Positions 35,756 to 47,404 of a DNA stretch of 64,000 nt are shown here, one piece after another. The notes below the pieces were generated by a model. That model searched no databases. It saw only the letters and a program-made list of their open reading frames with translations, and had not been told where the DNA came from. A program made the position numbers and the translations under genes. This DNA is from Eulemur rufifrons (lineage: Eukaryota; Chordata; Mammalia; Primates; Lemuridae). Location: positions 246,316,843 through 246,380,842 of the forward strand of contig NC_090989.1 of the NCBI RefSeq assembly GCF_041146395.1. The letters run 5' to 3'. The first letter of the stretch is position 1. Each line of letters opens with the position of its first letter.

Positions 35756-35764
35756 GTAATGGGT

Positions 35765-35890
35765 TGAAGGATATCATTCTTTATAACTGTGAACTTCTTA
35801 AAGAATGGAGAGGTATCTTTTTTGACTGTTACTCTGGTGCTCAACATAGTGTCTGACATATAGTAGGTTTTCAAAAAATGCTTATTAACA
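35765..35890 (+). mobile_element. L2 3' fragment
   Basis: GTGAACTTCTTAAAGAATGG, GTGCTCAACATAGTGTCTGA and CATATAGTAGGTTTTCAAAA. Confidence 0.65.
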
Positions 35891-37544
35891 GACACTCAGG
35901 AGCCAGAGAGGACTAACTTAAAATAGAGAAAGTAGATCATTTAAGACTGTGTAGTCAGTGTTTCCCAAGGAAGTATTTCAAAGAGCCTTCCACAAAATGC
36001 TCTGTAGTAAAAGGATTCTCTGATCAAATAAATGCTGCACATTCTCCCTGGCTTGGAGAGTTAGAATGCATGTTAGTGTATTAAATAAACTAGAATAGCC
36101 TTATTAACTCACTGGTTTCCATAGTTATTTGATCACGGAACCCCCTTTTCTCCTAATACCTTTTGACATCCCTTAGAATTAAGATTCTAAAAAAGAAAAG
36201 AGAAGAAAAGAAAAAGAAAAAACAGTGGGAGATGTTACAGCAAGTAATGACAAGGAAGGAGGAAAACTTCCAGTTAATTCCTTGAAGACTATGTGCTTCA
36301 ATTTTCAGCACATAGTCATCAGATAATAAATGTTTACCAAATGGCCTACTGTCTTCCAGCCCAAATCGGAGGCAGTCTATAAGCCATTCCCACCCAGCAA
36401 AGGTCAAGAGAGAAGGCATATAATTGTAAGGCATTAGTGTGGCATGTAATTCTAGGCATTCCCATGCCACCATAGGGGGTATACTTGCAGAACTGTAAGA
36501 TAATCCAACGTTTGAGAATTAGATGCAATAGCAAATTGGAAATAATAAGAGTTATAGAAATATATTACTAGTTTTTAAGACACTCTACTTTAAAATTTAA
36601 ACCAAATGGCTAAACACTGAGAATTCGTTGAATTAGAGTATCAACCCCAGGCAAAGGAAGGACCAGCAGAGATATGGGGTGTTGTGAACCAGGATGGGGG
36701 TGGACCCCCCAGGATGGGAGATAGGAGAAGAAAAATCCTAAAACAAGAATCTGATTGAGACCAGAGACATCATCCTTAGTCATTTCTGGTCTTGGGTTTT
36801 GCTAGTATCTTAGTAAGAAGGGACTGGAATTAACTCTAGTTCCACAGAATAGTTTCAGCTAAAAATGATTTGTAGTATATATACATTTATGCTTGAGTTT
36901 AATAAATTGTGTAGAGATAATTCTATGGTATGGATTAATCTCTTTTAAATGAATCCCTTTTGCTATTTTTTTAAAACTTGAAATTGGAAAAAAACAAAAA
37001 TGAGAATTTCTCCAGGTCAAGTTAAGCAGAGGAAACTGAATGGGAAAAACTCCAACCAAAACCTGTAGTCAATATCATGGAGCCCTTTCCAGTGAGATGC
37101 CTGAACAAAGCCTGACAAATGCCTTTCCCTGCCAAGCTGGATGGGTTACCTGCGGGTGATCCACAGACTTCATCATCTGCTTTAGAATCACTGAGATCTG
37201 CCTACGTACAATGGGGGCTTCAAAACTAAACATATACACATATTATAAAGGTAATATCACTTTGGTGCTTACAAAGCTGCCTAGTTTCCCATTCCAGGAG
37301 GAATCACCTCATGTTCAGGGAAAACTTAATTGTTCAGTACAAGTTGACCATACACATCCACCTCCCAACTGCAGTGACAAAGGGGTCTGCATGACCACCA
37401 GCTTATTCCTTTGAGCATCTCTGTCACCTGCAGCTCTGTAAAATGGGGGGCAGAGGGCATGGCCAGAGATAGGACAGAGAAACTCAGAGTCCTTGGTCCT
37501 GGGCACACAAGCCACTGGTCCTGTGAAGCTTTAGTCTTTATTGA
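35891..37544. other. intron sequence, mostly unassigned
   Basis: A hAT-like patch near 36110-36180 (CACGGAACCCCCTTTTCTCC) precedes the A-rich tract; the rest is unassigned. Confidence 0.45.
36183..36226. repeat. A-rich (GAAAA)n tract
   Basis: AAAAGAAAAGAGAAGAAAAG and similar purine-only units. Confidence 0.8.
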
Positions 37545-37800
37545 TAAGATCCTTTAAAGCATATGGTTTGATTTTTCTAATTATGAAAGTGATTCATGTT
37601 TGTGATGGAAAACTTATAAAACCCAAAAAGGTACGTACAAAAAAGAAGCATTATTCATAATTACATCAAAAAACAACCACTGTTTATGCTTTTTACTATA
37701 TTTCCTTTCTCAACTATGGACAAATGATTAGTGATTCTACAATACAGTTTTGAATCATGCTTTATTACTTAATATTATATACTGACAATTTTCCCAAAGG
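37545..37800 (+). mobile_element. ancient LINE-like repeat, family unassigned
   Basis: AAAGTGATTCATGTTTGTGA, CAACCACTGTTTATGC and AATCATGCTTTATTACTTAA resemble an old repeat also seen at 60730-60965. Confidence 0.45.
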
Positions 37801-38419
37801 TGTCATCTTTAACTCTAACTGATCATATTTTAGGCCCTTAAATAAATCAGACCACATCTTACCTCTGATTGAATTAAAAGTTAAAAAACAAACAAGCTCC
37901 CCCCCCAACCCAAAAAACAACCACTTAACATCCTACAAACCAGAAGCAAAAGTTCTCTAGACATCAACAAGGGATGAATAAACTAGGACTGGCAGAGACA
38001 TGTGGTTGTTTTTGCCACATTCCCAGTTACCCAAGCACAATGCAATTCATTGAAAATAATCACACACTTCTTTGCTATTTTTCAAATTGACACTTTAGAA
38101 TATGCCTGCCAAAGCTCCTAAAATGATTTCTGGCAGGCTCTCCCACTCATCTCTGGGCATTTGGGTTACCCTGAACCACCACCAACAGCTGATGCCTCCC
38201 TGGACACACCCCCACACGTGCACGCACATTATCTGAATTGACGAAGTCCCATGAATGCAAACTCCAGCTATTCTCTGTGCCAAGTACACCTCCCTCTGCA
38301 GCCATGATGGGCTTTAATCTATGAAGGCCTCTCCAAGCAAAGAGAGAGGGTCACCTTGGATGAACGATGACAAGCCTGGTGATATACCATGTCAAACATC
38401 ATAATCCTAGTAGGTCAAG

Positions 38420-38530
38420 CTGGGAGACTCTAGAGATGATCTCATTCATAGATGGGGAAACTGAGGCCCAGAGATATTATATCCCTTGGCCAGGTTAGAC
38501 AACTAATGTGGTAACATAATAATGGAAGTG
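38420..38530 (-). mobile_element. MIR fragment, antisense
   Basis: ATAGATGGGGAAACTGAGGC, CCAGAGATATTATATCCC and TTGGCCAGGTTAGACAACTA. Confidence 0.75.
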
Positions 38531-39764
38531 TCATTGTAAAGGCCAAACTGTCAGACTCGAAGGGTGAAAGCTCTTTCTTCTGCAACAGCTGTGTCCATGT
38601 CCGAGCCATTTGGCTGAAATTCAAGGGACCTGCCTGACAAGAAACAGCCCAGAGCCCTTTGTACGGATGATGTTTCTAAAGAAAAGGTCCTTTCAAAAGC
38701 CCCACAATGGCTCTTCATTGCTGGCTATTTTAGGGAGCAGCTCTGGCTCATGCAAGAGGCTGTGCTTTTTTTCCACAGTCCTAACCTGATCTTGCCACTG
38801 CAGGCCAACCTTGGCTCCGGCATGCACCTGAGCATCTCCAAGGGAGGCCCAGGTGTGGCCTGGCCACCTCTAAGGGGAACACAGTCAGCATATGTTGGGG
38901 CCTGGATGGGCTTGTGGCTGGCCCTTTATGAGACAAGGCTTTCTAATCTTTGGACCCCAAATGTTTGGTCCTCAAATTGTTCTAAAAAGCACCCATTTTT
39001 AAAGTGATACTTTTGGTGCTGAAACCTAACGTGAACCTCAGTCGTTAGCCAAGAGGCACCAACACACTGGGGAGCAGGGCTTTGGTGTGACAAAATGGCA
39101 GTGATGAGGGATGGGGAGGAATGTGCTTCAGATGTGGAGAAACTGCCCTGCTGGAAGTAATGGTAACAAGAGAGAGTAGATGAAATACTGTATGTAAGGG
39201 GGAAGTAATGGAATACCTAGAACTTAAGAAATGCAGCTAATATTTCTAGAAAATGCTTGTGTGCCTCGCACATGGTAGGATCTCCATGATAGGGTGTCGC
39301 ACAAGGAGATGGGAGGACTGAGGAGCTCGAATGAACAGGCCTGTGTAAAGCTGTCTCGTTCGGAGTTTCGCTCCCCTCCCATCTCCCTCTCTGTCTCCTC
39401 TTCCTCACACCAGGCAGTAGTGGTGGGTGTGTGGTTGGGGCCAGGTGAGCGGAAGAGGGAAAACTCGAAGCCGAGAGACAGATCACAAAGATGAGCAGTG
39501 CTATCCAGAGTGTGTTGCGTGGACCATGATCTCTATGAGATGTTAATGAGTGATAACAAAAGGAAAAAAAAAAAAGCCTAGGAGCCAAATGCAGTTAAAA
39601 ATGGCAGGGCTACGCAAAATCCAAACCAGTTTCTTTACTGATACCTTCAAGTCCTTTAATCTGCCATTGTACATTATGAGTCTTCCAAGGTGGAGATGGT
39701 GTAGCATTTTATAAACTCATTTGACCAAGGAAGGAAGTGTGTTTTCACTGAGTTTGAGTCCTTC
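38531..39764. other. intron sequence, nothing recognised
   Basis: No repeats identified apart from A12 near 39563-39574. Confidence 0.5.
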
Positions 39765-39925
39765 CCCTCATAATGTGGTCTGGGAACCAGCAGCATCAAT
39801 ATCACCTGGAGCAAAATGAATGCTCTGGAGTCCCACTGTCTCAGACACATTGAAGCAAAACTTGCATTGTCACAAGATCCCCAGGTGACTCATAAGCACA
39901 TTAAAGTCTGAGGTGCAGACTGAGG
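39765..39925 (+). mobile_element. MER5A-like MITE
   Basis: ATAATGTGGTCTGGGAACCA, GCAGCATCAATATCACCTGG and CCCCAGGTGACTCATAAGCA. Confidence 0.8.
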
Positions 39926-39939
39926 GTACTTGGTACCAG

Positions 39940-40065
39940 GCACTAATCTCAATAATTCTGATTCTGTGTATCTGGGGTGAGGCCCAAGTATGCACGTTTA
40001 AAATACCATTCCAGGAGATTGTGACGCAGGTGTGTGTGGGCTCCTGCTGAGAAACACTGACTCAG
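39940..40065 (+). mobile_element. MER5-type MITE fragment
   Basis: AATAATTCTGATTCTGTGTA, GGGGTGAGGCCCAAGTATGC and CTGCTGAGAAACACTG; a 3' half directly after the previous MITE. Confidence 0.65.
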
Positions 40066-40109
40066 TTGAAGAGCTCCTATGGGCCAAGTGTCTGCTATAA
40101 GGTACCAGA

Positions 40110-40260
40110 ACAGCCCTGTGGCAACCTTTGGTTTCATAGCAGCACCCCTACAAGGCAGGTGATGGTGTAATCACCTTCACGGATAGAAATATGGAAATGG
40201 AGCCTTGGAGAAAGAAGGGGAAGGCCCTGGACCAAGGTCACCCAGGGGTCAGCAGGGTTC
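40110..40260 (-). mobile_element. MIR fragment, antisense
   Basis: CAAGGCAGGTGATGGTGTAA, ATATGGAAATGGAGCCTTGG and GACCAAGGTCACCCAGGGGT. Confidence 0.65.
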
Positions 40261-40298
40261 ATTAGGGTGAGCAACCCTTCTCTTCCCCCTGCCTTAAT

Positions 40299-40565
40299 CA
40301 GCTGTTCATTCACAGTTATTGCACTGCTAACAGCCCTCTGCCTTTGTTTTTACTGAAAGACCAACAAAACAGAGCTGGCTATTTGTGCTTGCTAATGATA
40401 ATTCTAATTAGCTCAATTCTGTCAGCTGACTCCCGGGCATCCAAGGGCTAACAGCAGCCTGCTTGTGTTCAATCAGGGCCTGGCCCATTTTCTAATTACC
40501 AGCATCAACTTTGGGTTTGTTTCCCCCAACTGTGAACTTGCTTGAGTTCAAGTCATCTTCAGCTG
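40299..40565. promoter_or_regulatory. candidate intronic regulatory element (E-box and homeodomain sites)
   Basis: In 267 bp free of recognisable repeats there are three CAGCTG E-boxes (40299-40304, 40423-40428, 40560-40565), a palindromic CTAATTAG (40404-40411) and another TAATTA (40493-40498). Such clusters are common in conserved enhancers, but these are short motifs and no conservation test could be made. This is a pattern-based guess. Confidence 0.3.
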
Positions 40566-41264
40566 TTGCATTTACATGAGAAATGGATGATCTGTCACGT
40601 CTGTGTCTGTCAGCACGCCAGCCTTGCCCTCCCTGGGGGAGACCAAATGGAATGGCATGTGTTTCCCCGGGTTCCCAGGCTGCTGGCCACAGGGGCTGAC
40701 CCGCAAGTCCCAATGAGAGCCTTGAGGCAAGCCCTGGGTGTGGATGGAAATGCTGGCCTTCACTGGGCTGGCCAGGGTGACCTCTTCCCAGCTTCTGAAT
40801 TCCAAATTTTCTTCCAACTCAGAGGCCTGATAGGGTGACCAACCATCCCAGTTTTCCCAGGGCCAAAGGTTTTCCTAGGACATGAGACTTTCAATGCTAA
40901 ACAGGGAGTCCATCACTCTACACCTGGCACACCAGGACACAGGCAGAGTGGGAGCACGTAACATCTCCCGGGTGATCTACCTGCAATCTGGAACAGAGAA
41001 TGACTGAGAGTTGGGGCCCCATCTTTCTCTGTCAGGCCTCAAGCTTATAATGCATCCCTTCACCACTCTGCACCTTATTTTGCTTTTAATCTCTATTACT
41101 AATCCGATAGATGAAGCATTATTTCCAACATGGAAAGGGATAAATAGAAGTCTGCAGGCATGTTCTGAGATGAGGGTGGTACTAAGGAAAGAACGACCAG
41201 TGTGTAATCCCTTTGAGTGGAGGTACAACATCCATAAAATACTCTTCCCAATTCAAAAACATAT
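40566..41264. other. intron sequence, nothing recognised
   Basis: GC-moderate, repeat-poor; overlapping frames of 81-109 codons on both strands have no known similarity. Confidence 0.5.
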
Positions 41265-41400
41265 TAATCATTTATTATGTACTAGTCACCTAGGAAATGC
41301 AGGCATATGTCCTGTACACTCCCAGCCCTCAAAGAGCTGACAATGTTGTGGGAGCAACTGACACAAATGAACTATATCTGCTATCAGGCTACCGAAGGGA
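41265..41400. mobile_element. old L2/MIR-like fragment
   Basis: ATTTATTATGTACTAGTCAC, CCCAGCCCTCAAAGAGCTGA and CAATGTTGTGGGAGCAAC resemble the repeat at 5935-6370. Confidence 0.45.
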
Positions 41401-41514
41401 TCAATCACTAGGATAGAAAAGAGGTATGGGAGCTAGGGAAGGGAGAATTAAGGTACTTCCACTAACTATGGGCCAGCTACTGTACATTATTTTTTCTCAT
41501 TTAACAGCTAACAT

Positions 41515-41700
41515 TTCTTAAACACTTATCATGTGACTAACCCATTTAATTTTTACAACTCTATTATCATACCCATTCTATGAATGAGGAAAACGACGCT
41601 TTGGAAAGCCATGTATCTTGCTCAAGGGTGCAAGTTAGTAAAATGAAGCATCCAGGGTTAGAACCTAGAGAGCGTGAGCCTTGCTTTATGCATTGTATGA
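41515..41700 (-). mobile_element. MIR, antisense
   Basis: AAACACTTATCATGTGACTA, CATTCTATGAATGAGGAAAA, GCTCAAGGGTGCAAGTTAGT and CCAGGGTTAGAACCTAGAGA. Confidence 0.8.
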
Positions 41701-43380
41701 TAGTGAATCTCCTACCCTTGTGGGGTGCTAGATGGATTCTCATCGCAGCATGTGTGGTGGACACTCAGTCAACGTCAGACAAAAGCAGCCAGAGAAGTGT
41801 GGCTATGCGTGGTGGAAGCATGGCAGGGGGAAATACGAGGTGGGGTCTCCGAGTTCTACGCTGTGGAATCCCAAAGCATGACAGCACGAATGTCCCACCG
41901 GCAGTATGAGAACTCTGGGAACGCCAATGTTCTAAGGGAATCTGGCTGTACAAATGCTGCCCTTCTGGCCCCAGCCACATTAGATTCTAAAGAATGTACA
42001 ACTAGAATGTGAAGCCAAATGCCTGAATTCTTCGTCATCTTTCAGGGCCAGAGATGGGTGACATTCATTATTTTATATTTTTCAGCTTGCATTGCAAATT
42101 TCTCAAAAGTATATATTTCTTATGCACATAGAATATCTGAGCAACTTGCTTCGCATATATAGGGTATTGATATATGCAGATAAAAGTATTTGATGTGCTA
42201 TGCCTGATTTTAATAGGTACATTGCAACAGTATTAAAAGTTGGGTATTCTAGCACTATCAACTATTGAAATGAAAACTCTCATTCAGCAGTAACAATCCA
42301 CAAGCAATAAACAATCCACTCTTAGTGGACACTGGATGTACTAAGTATCCAGAGCCTGATAGATATTATACAATTATTACCCTCAGAAACGTTCTTAATA
42401 TCTATTTCTGTTACTTCATAGGTTTTGGTTTGTGTAAAGCAAATGCATAATTTCAGACAACCAAGCATAATAACAATGTATTGATATTTAAAAGCATTAA
42501 AATTAATTCCCCCATAATTAACAAAACACAAATGTAGAAAGGATAATGTTTCAAGCAAGATTTAAAAAAATATAAGCTTCTGGGGGAAAAACCATATACC
42601 TTTCTTTCTCACTTGCATTGTTAATAATTCCTGGTTATTCTAATCATAGTTTTTCTCCTAGGACCCCAAAGAGGCTCTTATTTAGGATATTGGCTTGTTC
42701 AGGGACTTTCTGTGACTCTGAGACTTCAAGTCAGTTCATGGCACTGCCAGGTGCTAGAATCCCCAGAGCCCTTGTTCAGTTATAGAAAATTACAGAGTTT
42801 TTTTTAATGGCAAAGAAAGGCTTTCTCTGCTTGTTAACTTACACTCAGCTTTATCCTACAATGTTGTCTTTATGCTTCTGTGCATAAAGGAGAAAGTGAC
42901 TTTCAGCTCTATCCATTTGATGTGTCTGCTCCTTTAGCTCAGTGACGCCAAAAGTGCACAGAGGGTCTTTTTCCTTCTGGTGGGCCTCTGGGGAAGGTGT
43001 TTTCCCTCCACCTGAACATGGCCACTGATGAGAATGAAACTAAAACCCTCAGAAGCAGAACAACCTCTAGGAGGTCTTAGTAGTTTCTCCCCTATGGTCA
43101 TTTACACAGCCCCTGTCCACACTTTCCTCTGTCCTTGACATTTTCTGAAATTACCTTTATCAACTGTTTCCAGTCTTTTAACTCCCTTGAGCTGTTTGCA
43201 CAACCTTATCTTCTTGTAGTGGCTGTTTACCCACAACAGCCTTTATAAAGGGCAAACCAGCAAAATTTAACCATTGATGAGTTTTAGCCTCTTTGCATAC
43301 TAGTTGTTCAATTCTGTTCACAGACAACTCAGTTCCTGCCCGAGAGCTTTCTAGAATGCTCTTGTGAAAGCAAATGAAGG
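41701..43380. other. intron sequence, nothing recognised
   Basis: Repeat-poor; A/T-rich from about 42050 to 42600. Confidence 0.5.
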
Positions 43381-43396
43381 AAATTAGCTGTTCTTT

Positions 43397-43700
43397 TTTT
43401 TTTTTTTTTTTTGAGACAGAGTCTCACTCTGTTGCCCAGGCTAGAGTGAGTGCCGTGGCGTCAGCCTAGCTCACAGCAACCTCAAACTCCTGAGCTCAAG
43501 TGATCCTCCTGTCTCAGCCTCCCGAGTAGCTGGGACTACAGGCATGCGCCACCATGCCCGGCTAATTTTTTCTATATATATTTTTAGCTGTCCATATAAT
43601 TTCTTTCTATTTTTAGTAGAGATGGGGTCTCGCTCTTGCTCAGGCTGGTCTCGAACTCCTGAGCTCAAACGATCCGCCCACCTCGGCCTCCCAGAGTGGA
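43397..43700 (-). mobile_element. strepsirrhine Alu, 5'-truncated, with TSD
   Basis: This is the same subtype as the copy at 21613-21957 (TATATATTTTTAG, ATTTCTTTCTATTTTTAG, TCTTGCTCAGGCTGGTCTCG). It stops at CCTCCCAGAGTG, so about the first 35 bp of the element are missing. The flanking repeat AAATTAGCTGTTCTTT occurs at 43381-43396 and 43701-43716 without mismatch. Confidence 0.93.
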
Positions 43701-44034
43701 AAATTAGCTGTTCTTTAGCCAATGAGACATCTCAACTGTATTCAAAAGGTCTTGCTTTGTTCTAGAACTACTGAGTGATGCAAAGAAAAATATTTTTTGC
43801 CATGTATTCTCATAGCACAATAATAGATTTCAAGTTGAGAAACTCTAACAGTGATATATAAAATTCAGTGATCTTTGCCAGATACAGGTACCATATTCAA
43901 CATGTCTTTTATTTTTTATATTTTGATTCTTTAAATTCAAAGGGCCCTTGCTGTGAGAAACTGCTCCCCCCAGAGCTAGCCGATTCTTAGAGATGGTAAC
44001 CAATTCGCGCTCAAGCTGCTTACACACCAACCAA

Positions 44035-44040
44035 TATAAA
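44035..44040 (+). promoter_or_regulatory. TATA box of the candidate LTR
   Basis: TATAAA about 195 bp before AATAAA, the usual spacing in a compact LTR. A transcript from here would run antisense to MOB3B. Confidence 0.4.
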
Positions 44041-44229
44041 CCAACCAGTCTCCACAGCCCACAGCCCCAACCACCTTCTCCGTCAAAGTCTCACACTAAC
44101 CTCCCCAGGGCTGGGTACCGGACAACTAGGGACGGCCCCTATTCCCCTAGACTCCATTGAGATTATTCAAACTAGGCAACCCTAAGTCTGCTTACCCTGC
44201 CTGGCCTGGTTCCTTCTCACAAAAACCAC

Positions 44230-44235
44230 AATAAA
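44230..44235 (+). terminator. poly(A) signal of the candidate LTR
   Basis: AATAAA followed by GGTTTTTGTCTTTGTTTCC, a U/GU-rich downstream region. Confidence 0.45.
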
Positions 44236-44397
44236 GGTTTTTGTCTTTGTTTCCCCTGCTCCCTCTGGCTCCTGACTGACCCTGGTGCTCTCCCACATGG
44301 CCTCCAGTGGTGTGGCATGACCCTTTCTCTTGGGATGTGTGAAGGTAACCAACCGTCTTTTCAACGACAGTCATCTCCTGAGCTGCTGGCTTCACCA

Positions 44398-45364
44398 TAC
44401 CTAAATAATAATAAAACCTATATTTTAAAATATATACCTAAAGAGAAAAGGATACAGGTTGGCAAAAGAGGATAGCCTGGCCCCAGCATTCTGGCCACCG
44501 TTCAGATGGACTTGGGTGAAATTTAGTTGTGCTGTCAGCTATTTTGAGCAAAACTGCCACCTTGTATTACTCTTGATATAATACATACACGCTCAATAGA
44601 GCCAGCTAGAAATAGCTGTGATGAAAGTGTTCACATTGAGGTAGTACATGTTACAAAAGTTAATGAGGTTTTTAGGAGTTCTTGACTTCCAAAGCACAGA
44701 TTAAGTCCAACTGTAAAAATAGCTTATGAAGAATATAAAGGTAGTCCCCATTCACTTAAACAATACTAAAGTTTTATATCAAGTATTTCTGGATCCTAAT
44801 ATATCCCATTAAAACTGTATTGCAGGAGACTCAACATGAAAAGCAAAGTCCCTATGAGACTATATTCTTAGTTAAGGCTCACTTCTGTCTCTATCTCTGG
44901 AGTAAAAGCTACTCAAAGGCAGTTTACTTGACTTTGTATGCCTAGAAACTGGCATACAGTAGGTGCTAAATATTTATTTACTGACTGAAGAAATGTTTCT
45001 GATCATCTTTGATTAACAGTATGATATATGACATGAGAGAGCAAAGATGCCCGTTTAAGGGATTAAATAAATACGTGTGTGATTTTGGAGCTGAGAATTA
45101 AAGCTACTCCCTACGGCCCAAACCATTATATTCCCACTACCTTCTGCCAGCTCTAGGAGAGCAATCTAAGACACTTATTTAGTGGCAATGGACACCTTGG
45201 CATCTCCTGGCCTTTGGCTGACTGCTAAAGTTGGAGCAGGTCTGCAAGGCTCCAGCTGACAGCCAGCCATTAGTGAGCATTCCCAGGGATCTGGCAATGC
45301 ACTGTGACAAGTGGCTCAGCTCCTGGGGGTGCCTCGGGTACCGTTACTGTGCAGTGACACTTAC
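44398..45364. other. intron sequence downstream of the MOB3B exon
   Basis: Apart from the L2 piece at 44880-44995, nothing recognised up to the splice donor at 45358-45364 (CACTTAC on the plus strand). Confidence 0.5.
44880..44995 (+). mobile_element. L2 3' fragment
   Basis: CTACTCAAAGGCAGTTTACT, TGCCTAGAAACTGGCATACA and GTAGGTGCTAAATATTTATT. Confidence 0.75.
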
Positions 45365-45567
45365 CAAGGGCTCTAGCTCCTTGCGGTCTATGAGGTTCAT
45401 CTCCGTGACGAAGTAATAGAAGTGTTTGTAGCAGGTGTTGACATGGGCCTCTGCACCCATCACAATGACTCGGTCGAAGTGGTGGATGTAGACATGGACA
45501 AAGACCCGGAAAAGGCGGCACAAGATCTTCTTGCAGATCTGAAGGAAGTTCCTTGGGAAGGGAACAC
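45365..45567 (-). CDS. MOB3B: MOB3B penultimate coding exon (about residues 140-207)
   Basis: This 203-bp minus-strand exon starts after a T-rich tract ending CTCTCTCTAG and ends before GTAAGTG. The first two bases finish a split glycine codon; 67 codons follow, reading from [15 protein letters not shown] to [11 protein letters not shown]. This is the C-terminal half of the Mob1/phocein fold. The segment HVYIHH keeps the spacing of the two zinc-ligand histidines of MOB1 (H and H at +5), and [10 protein letters not shown] is the conserved helix that follows. The cysteine pair that completes the zinc site belongs to the upstream exon, which is not in the window. MOB3B is told from MOB3A by [11 protein letters not shown] and [11 protein letters not shown]. 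One difference from my memory of the human protein is R for K in VPFPR. The acceptor interrupts a codon after its first base (phase 1); the donor is phase 0. The reading frame is intact. Confidence 0.96.
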
Positions 45568-45926
45568 CTAGAGAGAGAAGGAAAAAAAAAAAAAAACGGA
45601 ATGAACTCATGATGGTAAACTCATTTTCCTCTTACCTCTAATGTTAGAAAACTGGTAGGAGGAGGATGATGTGACAGGGAGACTGGCGCCCCTATCACAG
45701 GAGTCACAGGGAGTGGCAGGGGCAGCAATTGGAACACATCTCCCTACCTCCCTGTCAAAAGGAGCAGTTGCTGTGTGACTCTAGCCAACCGTGGCCATAC
45801 GGAAATGGAGGCCCAGGGTTGTTAGGGCTCCTGATTTTTCAAGATAATTAAGAATCTGGAGTTCTATGTCAACCTGGTATACTTTTTAAATGTTAGTAAT
45901 TAATTTGAAGTTTTAACAAATACCAC

Positions 45927-46229
45927 AGGGCTGGGCATAGAGGTTCATGCCTGTAATCCCAGCACCTTGGGAGGTTGAGGCCTGAGGATTGTTTGAGCCC
46001 AAGAGTTCAAGACCAGCCTGAGCAATGTAGCAAGACCCCATTTCTACAAAAAATTTTTAAAAAATTAGCTGGGCGTGGTGGCACGAGCCTGTAGAACCAA
46101 GCCACTTGGGAGGTGGAGGGAGGAGGATCACCCGGGCCCAGAAGTTTGAGGCTACAGTGAGCTGTGATTGCCCCACTGCACTCCAGCCTGGGCAACAAAG
46201 TGAGACCCCCATCTCTTAAAAGAAAAAAA
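45927..46229 (+). mobile_element. AluJ-type element
   Basis: A full-length Alu from GGGCTGGGCATAGAGGTTCA to CAGCCTGGGCAACAAAGTGA and an A-rich tail. The direct repeat AAATACCAC flanks it at 45918-45926 and 46230-46238. It lies about 360 bp upstream (gene sense) of the MOB3B exon at 45365-45567. Confidence 0.9.
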
Positions 46230-46624
46230 AAATACCACTAAAACAAAACATCTCTCTAGGTTAGACTCAGCCTGCAAGCTACTAGTTTGCAGATCCTAAT
46301 CTAAAATTTTCCCAAGGTACACTTTCTGAGGTGGGTAAATTCAATAACCGTCATAGAGACTTTGCATCACACTTACTACCCTTCATCTCTAGGAGGAAGG
46401 TACGAGTTGGGGATTATATTTTTCATAACAGAAAGGGTGAGTGGTCAGAGGAGTCACTCGGATTTCATGTCTGATGATCACTACCCAGCTCGGTCAAAGC
46501 AACAAATGACAGAATCGCAAGCCCACTTCCTTTCCCCCTCTCAAACACTGCTTGAACACTTGTTATTGACCCTGTCCTTAAGTGGTGACATGTTGTCATG
46601 GGTTCCCACATTAAACAGACTTTG

Positions 46625-46760
46625 AATTCTCACTCTGCTCCTTTTCCAGCTGCATGACTGTGGGTGAGTTATTTAACTTCTGGTTTCTCATCTCTAAGTG
46701 AGGGGACACAATAAGGCCTTCCTTGCATGGCTAGGAGGGTATTAACATGCGTAAGATCCT
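46625..46760 (+). mobile_element. MIR
   Basis: AGCTGCATGACTGTGGGTGA, TTATTTAACTTCTGGTTTCT and CATCTCTAAGTGAGGGGACA. Confidence 0.75.
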
Positions 46761-47404
46761 CCTGCAGTGGAGGATAAAGAGAGCTAACTAAAGGAGATGT
46801 CCTCCCTTCTCTCTGCAAGGTAAGGTCTGCAGCATCTAGCTGTTGTTATGGGGAAAATAATTACCCTTATCAAGAAAAGGCGGACATGACCACCAGCCTT
46901 TCAGCAGAATTGCAGAGCTGTGTTCAGGGCATGCCCTAAGTCCCTAGGATGTCTGGTGCTTTGCTGTCCTTGCCTTCATAGGGACCCAGTGACAGCTGTC
47001 TGGTGAGAAACACTCTGTAAAGGGATCACCTGGGACCCCAGGGCAGGATAAGAAAGACAGACCGTGTCTGGCAGGCGGCAGGGACAGGATCGGGTTCCCT
47101 GGGGTCCTGGCATCGATATGGCTTTTTTTTTTTTTTCAAAAACAAAGTGGCAACATATCAAATGAACCTAGGGAGAGACTCCAGCACAGCTTGACAGCTG
47201 ACTGTCTGGGCAACAGATGCTGGGATTTGGGGGTGAGGGCGAGGTAGAGCGGGAGAGAAGGTGGAGCGCAGCCACTCACGGAGCATAGGCGCCGTTTTCT
47301 CTGCTGCAATGGGGCCAGCAGAACCCCTGCTGCCAGGCTGGGCGGGGTGTGGAGTCACTGAAGAAGCCTGAGTCCCAGGGGCCATGGAATCCCCTCTGAG
47401 ACAG

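Larger units (their letters stand above)
43952..44397 (+). mobile_element. candidate solo LTR of an endogenous retrovirus
   Basis: Starts TGTGAGAAACTGCTCCCCCC and ends GCTGCTGGCTTCACCA, so it has TG...CA termini. TATAAA lies at 44035-44040 and AATAAA at 44230-44235, with a T-rich, then C-rich stretch after it, as in an R-U5 region. No internal retroviral sequence is found on either side. It looks like an ERV1-class LTR, but I cannot name the family. It is oriented opposite to MOB3B. Confidence 0.6.
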
